From assembly GCA_039105265.1 (NCBI GenBank), contig JAPFFF010000020.1, forward strand, positions 2,063,001-2,127,000: a stretch of DNA of 64,000 nucleotides. The letters run 5' to 3'. This document shows positions 58,374 through 64,000 of this stretch, piece by piece (the stretch's first letter is position 1; every line of letters begins with the position of its first letter). The notes below the pieces were generated by a model that was not told the origin of the DNA, ran no database searches, and was given only the letters and a program-made list of their open reading frames with translations. A program made the position numbers and the translations under genes. The stretch comes from Tritrichomonas musculus (lineage: Eukaryota > Parabasalia > Tritrichomonadida > Tritrichomonadidae).

Positions 58374-59963
58374 TTATTGGAATTTTAATAACTGATCTTC
58401 ATTAATTAAAAATTTGGTTTTATATTTGTTTTCAAGTGAATGAGCAAAATTAAGTATTTCATTTTTTTCCATTTTCATTAAAACATATTTTTGGAAATCG
58501 CTTTTTTGATTTGTGAACAAAACATTTTCCATTTTTGTAATCCAATTGAGGTGATGAATTGATGAAGCATAAACAAGACAAACAAAATTTGATTTAATTA
58601 TTTTCCTCGAAAGTAAAATGAGTTTTTGTCCAAAACAAACTCCAGAATGAAATTCGCCGCCATTTGTAATCAATTTAATCTTATTTGTCTTTTTTAATTC
58701 AATAAGTTCAAGTGCTTTCTCAACTGTTTCGACTGGATAAATATTTACATTTGATATTGCAGTCATTTCTTGCAAATACTGTGTATTTTCATCATTGTTA
58801 ATGTTAGTATCTTTCCATATAATTAAATGGTCTAATTTTTCAGAAGAATTTGGATCTTTTTTATTGATTCTATGTAAAATGCTATACAATGATTTTGCTT
58901 TGTTGTTGATTGAATTAATAACTTCTTTGATTTTTTTAAGTTCAACTTTTTTATTTTCTTCTATTTTTGACATGCAATTTGAATATACTTTTTGTAGTTT
59001 ATAGTTGTTTTCATCTTGGTTTCTCAAAATTTCTACTTTATTTAGGTTTGCAATCTTTTCTAGCTCTTGTTTGAAAGCTTTGTTCATTTGAGTCATTTCT
59101 TTTCTGATATCTTTAAGTTCTTTATCTTTCTCATTAACAATGTTTACCAAATTTTCAATTTCTTTTTTCCTTTGTGCTTCGCTCTCTTTCTTTTTATCTT
59201 CGGAATAGTTTAAATATTCAATGAACATTGGTTTAATGAAATTAAAGTCAAAACATCCAGAATTATGCCGGTATTTTTCCATTAAATATTCGAGATTCTC
59301 ATTTGCAAGATTAATAACTGATAAAAGAATAGAGGCTTGAGTTCCTTGCTCACGTGCACATCTTATTATCAGTTCAATAATTTTGTTAGTAAAATTAATT
59401 TGAGCTTCGTTTATTTGCTCATTCGATTGGTTTTCTGGGCTAGTTGATAAAAATCTTTGTTGTACATTTTTATTATATTCAATATTGAATATATTTAAAA
59501 TACGATAAAGGCCAGATATTTGCATTTTTACCAAACGATAATCATCAATATATTCTGTCAAATGACTTGAAATAAGTTTTTCGTATTCATTTATAAAATT
59601 TATATTTCGTCCCTCAATTTCACAATTTAAAAAATAATCAATAACTTCTTTGTAATTTTCTTCAAGATATTTTTCTGTATTTTGCTGTAGTTCAGTAAAA
59701 TTAAATTTAGTAGATAAATATTTTAAGGTTACAACAGTATCATTTGTTAGTTTGATTTCATCCTTTTCTTCAATATATTGAATCATAATTGAAGCTGGTT
59801 CATCAAATAAGTTTTCATTTGCTTCAAAATTGTTAACAAGTGGAATTTCAATTTCTAACAATTGAGTTGCTTCATCGCCAAAATAATTTGGCGATTTTTT
59901 CTTGAATAAATCCAGATCTGTGCAATATCTTTTGTCTCCACAAGTAAACCATATATTATTCAT
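58374..59963 (-). CDS. BTB-like/coiled-coil protein with receiver-like C-terminal domain
   Basis: A 529-residue host protein. The N-terminal 110 residues resemble a degenerate BTB/POZ-type domain (FTCGDKRYCTDLDLFKKKSP; TVVTLKYLSTKFNFTELQ). A helical middle and a long coiled coil (about 265-365) follow. The C-terminal part (about 390-520) has LIIWKDTNINNDENTQYLQE, VETVEKALELIELKK and IKLITNGGE. That pattern is like receiver/Rossmann-type folds with a 'VLWVDD-x-x-x-NN' strand. An initiator-like TCACTTTCATTTT lies about 25-30 nt upstream of the start, inside a 16-bp palindrome (59987-60002). Such proteins are common in trichomonads; the function is unknown. Confidence 0.6.
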   Translation of the reverse strand: MNNIWFTCGDKRYCTDLDLFKKKSPNYFGDEATQLLEIEIPLVNNFEANENLFDEPASIMIQYIEEKDEIKLTNDTVVTLKYLSTKFNFTELQQNTEKYLEENYKEVIDYFLNCEIEGRNINFINEYEKLISSHLTEYIDDYRLVKMQISGLYRILNIFNIEYNKNVQQRFLSTSPENQSNEQINEAQINFTNKIIELIIRCAREQGTQASILLSVINLANENLEYLMEKYRHNSGCFDFNFIKPMFIEYLNYSEDKKKESEAQRKKEIENLVNIVNEKDKELKDIRKEMTQMNKAFKQELEKIANLNKVEILRNQDENNYKLQKVYSNCMSKIEENKKVELKKIKEVINSINNKAKSLYSILHRINKKDPNSSEKLDHLIIWKDTNINNDENTQYLQEMTAISNVNIYPVETVEKALELIELKKTNKIKLITNGGEFHSGVCFGQKLILLSRKIIKSNFVCLVYASSIHHLNWITKMENVLFTNQKSDFQKYVLMKMEKNEILNFAHSLENKYKTKFLINEDQLLKFQ

Positions 59964-60373
59964 TTATTCCTGGGGAAAAAAAAATGAAAGTGATATCACT
60001 TTAAAATTTGTAATTCAATTTTTTTTTTCCAAATTTTTATAATTTTTCCATTGATATTACATTTTTTTTTTCTAGACTGCTCATTATATCAAGGCATTAA
60101 CTATTCATGCTTTTTTTCAATTATAATTGAAGTTTTTAATTAAACAAATTTTTTTCCAAAATGACATATATATTGCTAATCAAAATTTCATCAATTAGCA
60201 TTTTAATTATATCATTTATCATCATATGTTATCAATTATTTAGATTCAAACTTTGAATATGATGCAAATAAGAGGTATTTTATATAATAGTCAGCCGAAA
60301 TGTGGAATCAGAGTAAAACTATTGAATACATTGCCTCAAATTAATATTCTATTGATTTAGATCAAATAATTGA

Positions 60374-60583
60374 CCTTCTGTCACTCGGTCCGGCTCTCTG
60401 ACCGGAGCTGGCAAAAACAACGACAGCCGAATCAGCGGCTCGCTCGAGAAGACAGTCATCAGCCGATTTACAGAATTTTCGATGAATGACAGCAGCGGGC
60501 GGCCGCTGGCGCCGGTTTCTGCTGTCTGCACTCATAACGACCCTCTCTATAAGTTCTCAAAAATTTTTTTAAAATTGCTATGA
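60374..60583 (+). pseudogene. GC-rich coding fragment, unidentified
   Basis: An abrupt GC-rich island (about 60375-60535, including a GCGGCCGC site) lies in very AT-rich DNA. The plus frame is open for 69 codons from after a stop and reads SGSLTGAGKNNDSRISGSLE, then SRFTEFSMNDSSGRPLAPVS and CTHNDPLYKFSK before a stop. Its codon use differs from all neighbours and resembles a fragment of a highly expressed or foreign gene. The antisense frame at 60349-60531 is also open. Not identified. Confidence 0.4.
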
Positions 60584-61057
60584 TTATAAAATGATGATGC
60601 TTCTTTATAATAAATGAATGAATTCAGGCCTTCGTTCATTTTAATATTCCTGTTTCATTTTTTTGTGGAAAAAACAAACAGGAACTTATAAAAATGAACA
60701 GATATAAATTAAAGTTCAATTAAAAAGCTGCTCAATACAAAAAAGATAACACCATATTATTCCTTTTATAGAAAATATGAATCATATTTATATACAAAGA
60801 TTACTTATACAGTTTTATCGTCCAAAATTGAAAAAAAAAGAAAAAGTTTCCCGGCCAAAATATCCAGGAACCAAAGATCTTTAACAAGAATTTTTCAATG
60901 GCTGTATACATCTCATCAAGAAATAAAATAAATATAAATCCATTTTTTGAAATAATAGTCAAAAAGTATACTAGTCATTATATTAAAAAGATTGTTTTTT
61001 TTTTTAGTTATCAAAAATAAAATTTTGATTTTTAATATGCCCAAATATTTTCTAATA
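60584..61057. other. Intergenic AT-rich DNA
   Basis: No gene or repeat could be recognised here. Confidence 0.5.
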
Positions 61058-64000
61058 TTAGCTTTGATCATTTTCATTAAGGAAAACTAAACCAAATTTG
61101 TTTACTTCTTGTTTTTCACTTAATCCCATACTACTTTCTTCATTTAGAAAACAATCTTCTTCAACCATGCTTGACTCAAATGTATTTTTGGTTTCTCTAT
61201 AATAAATGCCATGTAAAGTACAGAATTTTTTAGCACTTTTATTATTCAGTTCACAAGCTCTAAAAATCAATTTTTGATTTTCAATTTTGTCTATAATAAT
61301 TCCTTTAAATGAAAGTTTGCTATATGTAAAAAGAGCTCTTTTACATTCAAATTCAACACCTATTTTAAGCATTTTGAGAGCTTCATCTTTATTCTTTTTC
61401 TTCATTAATTTATACAAATAATAGCCAGAACGAGGTTCATCATTATTTTTTATAGCCTTTAAAAACAATTCTTTTGCTTTTTCATAATCTTGATATAGAT
61501 ATCTGCCATAATAATATTCTTTTCCTAAATAATAGCATCCTAAAGGACAATTGTCATTTGCTGATTTTGCGAAAAATTTAATTGCTTTTTTTAAATCGCG
61601 TTTGATAATGTGATGCTTTTCTTCTTTATACATTTTCCCTAATAAGGCTAATCCAAAAGGGTTTTGCTTTTTTTTAGAATTATCTACCAATTTTAAAAAG
61701 CAATATACTATATTTACATTTTTACTATAGTATTCTATCAATATATCATAGATCTTAATGAATTGTTCATAATAAAAGCAAGCGGGAATAAAATAATGTT
61801 TTGCTAAATTTTTGTCAAATTTCTTATAAAATGTATGAAATTCTTCTCTGTTTTCATTTAGTTCATTCTTGATTTTCAAAAGAAATTCTAATGCTTTTTG
61901 ATGTTCATTGTTAACTGCAAATATATGTAGTAAAAGATAATTATACTTCTCTTTATATTTTAATACTTGTTCTTGATCTTTATTTTGAAGATAAAATAAA
62001 GCAAGTTTTTTAGCTCGAATTATATTCATTTCCATTCCTTTACCATTCATTAAATGATCAATATAAAATGTATTAAATCTATAATGATTAATCAAAATTC
62101 CAATTTGAATTAATGTATTTGCTTGCTCATATTTTTCATTCTCATCATAAAAAATAATTAAATCTGAAAGTAAGTTTTCATTCAATATTCCAGCTGATAA
62201 TTCAAAATAGTAATTAAACAACGATATGTGTTCTTTTTCTTTCTCCTCCGCCTCTTCTTCTTCTTCTTCTTCTTCATTATTTTCATTTTCCTGTTCTTTT
62301 TTATCTTGTTCTTTTTGTATTTGTTTTTTTAATAATTGAATTAATCGAATTAATGAATCAAAATGGCCTAGATCAGCTGCATTTTTATAATACTGAATAG
62401 ATTGCTCTAAATCATGATCTTCTAAATACATACCATAATAATACATTGCTTCAAGATTTTTAGATTCACAGCATTCTTTAATAATCTTTTCAAAATGATC
62501 GTTTTCTTTTTTAACCTGCTTTAAAATTATTGCATAATAAAGTTTCCCTCTTAAATTGTTTTGTTTTGCTGATTCTTGTAAATAATGTTCAACAACCTCT
62601 GCATTATACCCAGAATCATTAAAATTCATAACTGATAGTGCATAACGCCATTGTGCTTCTGAATCTCCATTATCGGCAGCTGTTTTAAAATATTTTTCTG
62701 ATAGAGAGTAATTAATAGGAAAATTATTATCACCATAAAAATAGGATTTTGCAATATACAATGCTCTTTTTACATTAGTAGGTTTTTCAATAGGATACAA
62801 AATTCTTTCAGAAAAAAATTGCTTAACATTTTTCTCCCATTCAAAAGTTTCTTGATATTTTAAGAACATACTTTGATTTTTATTATCATCATCAGAAATT
62901 ATTGATTTATTAACTTTGGATAATTCTAACTTATATAAATGAAAGTTTTTGAAATTATTATCAATGAAATAATTAATTTTTGGAAAAATAAATGAATCGT
63001 TCGGAATCATTGATTCAAATGATTGAAGATAATTTTCAAACAAATCATTTATTTCAAATTTTACCAAATAAGATCTCCATACATGTTTTCTCAATATACC
63101 ATCAATTATTTCCCCTTTTAAAGAACCGTTATCAGCAGCAAGTTTAAAGCATTTTCGTGCTTTTCTTAAATTTTGAGGGAACATTAATCCATTTAAATAT
63201 AGAAATCCGAGAAGAGTCATTGCATCAGGAGACAATTTTGCTGCTTGTTTATAATAATGAATAGATAATGATCGTATAATTGGAAATCCATTGAATCCTG
63301 TATAAAATGCAAACGCAACATATAACATTGATAAAACATCTTTGCCTTCTTTTGCATTATTATATATTTTTTGCTGACTTTCTGGAAGATTTTGAATAAA
63401 GTCATCATTTGTTAGTTTTGATAGTATGATTTTAAATTTCATCAGATTAACTAATGCAATTGTTTGATCATTTGCATTTGAAATTGAATCTAATATTTTT
63501 AATGCTTTCTCATAATTAATTGGTAAAATATCATTTTTAATATATTGAATTGCTAATTCTATTTTCCCTTCATTGGATTGTTTAGATTCTTCCTTTAAAT
63601 AGTCAATAGCTTTAATTCTAATAGCTTCTATTTTATAATTCAATTTTTTTGTTTCTTCATCAAAATAAAATATTTGATTTTTTTGTTTTTCAAGTTTTTT
63701 TATTTGTGTCATCAAATATTTATAAATTTCTAAATAATTATTAATGCAAACTTCTTTCCAATTTGGTATAATCAATGATATATCTTCATTATATAAATAT
63801 CTTATTTGTTTATGAGATAATGGTTCACAAATTAAATTTAATGGTCTAATATAAAATTCAGGAAGTGAGTTCAAAATAAAAAGATGTTTATCTTTTAATC
63901 TTTTTTGCTTTTCTTCTATTTTTTCTATTTGGCTTTTACTCAATTTTGGTGTCTGCTTTTTTCTAACATTTCTATTTCTTAAAAAGTAAAAAACAATTTG
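61058..64000 (-). CDS. Sel1-repeat protein (5' end beyond right edge)
   Basis: At least 980 residues. Sel1-like (TPR-type) repeats are spread through the protein: YYKQAAKLSPDAMTLLGFLY, then LNGLMFPQNLRKARKCFKLA; KYFKTAADNGDSEAQWRYAL; YYKNAADLGHFDSLIRL; FAKSANDNCPLGCYYLGKEY. An acidic glutamate-rich linker lies near residue 570. At the right end the frame stays open to the window edge (RNRNVRKKQTPKLSKSQ), and the codon at 63943 is TTG, not ATG, so the true start is outside the window. Sel1 proteins are scaffolds, often in signalling or ER-linked complexes; large families exist in trichomonads. Confidence 0.8.
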   Translation of the reverse strand, partial: QIVFYFLRNRNVRKKQTPKLSKSQIEKIEEKQKRLKDKHLFILNSLPEFYIRPLNLICEPLSHKQIRYLYNEDISLIIPNWKEVCINNYLEIYKYLMTQIKKLEKQKNQIFYFDEETKKLNYKIEAIRIKAIDYLKEESKQSNEGKIELAIQYIKNDILPINYEKALKILDSISNANDQTIALVNLMKFKIILSKLTNDDFIQNLPESQQKIYNNAKEGKDVLSMLYVAFAFYTGFNGFPIIRSLSIHYYKQAAKLSPDAMTLLGFLYLNGLMFPQNLRKARKCFKLAADNGSLKGEIIDGILRKHVWRSYLVKFEINDLFENYLQSFESMIPNDSFIFPKINYFIDNNFKNFHLYKLELSKVNKSIISDDDNKNQSMFLKYQETFEWEKNVKQFFSERILYPIEKPTNVKRALYIAKSYFYGDNNFPINYSLSEKYFKTAADNGDSEAQWRYALSVMNFNDSGYNAEVVEHYLQESAKQNNLRGKLYYAIILKQVKKENDHFEKIIKECCESKNLEAMYYYGMYLEDHDLEQSIQYYKNAADLGHFDSLIRLIQLLKKQIQKEQDKKEQENENNEEEEEEEEAEEKEKEHISLFNYYFELSAGILNENLLSDLIIFYDENEKYEQANTLIQIGILINHYRFNTFYIDHLMNGKGMEMNIIRAKKLALFYLQNKDQEQVLKYKEKYNYLLLHIFAVNNEHQKALEFLLKIKNELNENREEFHTFYKKFDKNLAKHYFIPACFYYEQFIKIYDILIEYYSKNVNIVYCFLKLVDNSKKKQNPFGLALLGKMYKEEKHHIIKRDLKKAIKFFAKSANDNCPLGCYYLGKEYYYGRYLYQDYEKAKELFLKAIKNNDEPRSGYYLYKLMKKKNKDEALKMLKIGVEFECKRALFTYSKLSFKGIIIDKIENQKLIFRACELNNKSAKKFCTLHGIYYRETKNTFESSMVEEDCFLNEESSMGLSEKQEVNKFGLVFLNENDQS

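Noticed and set aside
60349-60531. Minus-strand 60-residue protein in the GC-rich island
   Set aside because: The plus frame is longer and more protein-like. Both may be open simply because of high GC.

Overview
The window is AT-rich eukaryotic DNA and almost certainly comes from a parabasalid (Trichomonas/Tritrichomonas-type genome). It carries two Maverick/Polinton elements with cellular-virus-like gene sets. The host part holds ankyrin-repeat proteins of the DUF3447 kind, a Sel1-repeat protein, a surface protein with an F-T-x-S stalk, very short 5' leaders and initiator-like TCAYW motifs just upstream of start codons. No rRNA, tRNA or CRISPR array was recognised.

Layout, positions 1-38383: an outer Maverick runs off the left edge. 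It is interrupted by a complete-looking inner Maverick at 4253-29722, which is bounded by nearly identical 230-bp terminal inverted repeats. The outer element carries the end of a protein-primed family-B DNA polymerase, an integrase, fiber-like protein parts, a minor and a major capsid protein, a small membrane-active-type protein, a packaging ATPase and several unknowns. The inner element carries, left to right: a small acidic protein, an HNH endonuclease, a maturation cysteine protease with a long N-terminal region, a penton-like protein, an integrase, a packaging ATPase, small minor-virion candidates, the major capsid protein, further small genes, a basic AT-hook/bZIP-like protein followed by a 19-bp minisatellite, a coiled-coil protein, the full DNA polymerase, a jelly-roll candidate and two large spike/fiber-like proteins. 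The structural genes 5501-14402 are co-directional with 6-47 bp gaps.

Layout, 38384-64000: host DNA. A block made of an ankyrin gene (+) facing the 3' end of an exportin-7-like gene (-) is present three times (about 38.83-42.77, 47.6-50.5 and 52.6-55.4 kb). Only the third copy keeps the whole exportin gene (55139-58237). Each ankyrin gene is followed by a decayed tandem array of about 188-bp ankyrin units. Between the copies lie a protein-kinase pseudogene, an actin-family pseudogene, a small element with inverted repeats and a pseudogene of a membrane-anchored surface protein. The right end has a coiled-coil protein with a receiver-like C-terminal domain, a GC-rich island and a large Sel1-repeat protein whose start lies beyond the window.

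The most notable new-looking signals are: repeated dynein-light-chain (LC8)-type motifs in three inner-Maverick proteins; a T-rich TAAATG start context shared by most inner-Maverick genes; a conserved unknown protein family common to both Mavericks; a shared spike module in both; and a papain/OTU-like Cys-His domain in front of the polymerase.
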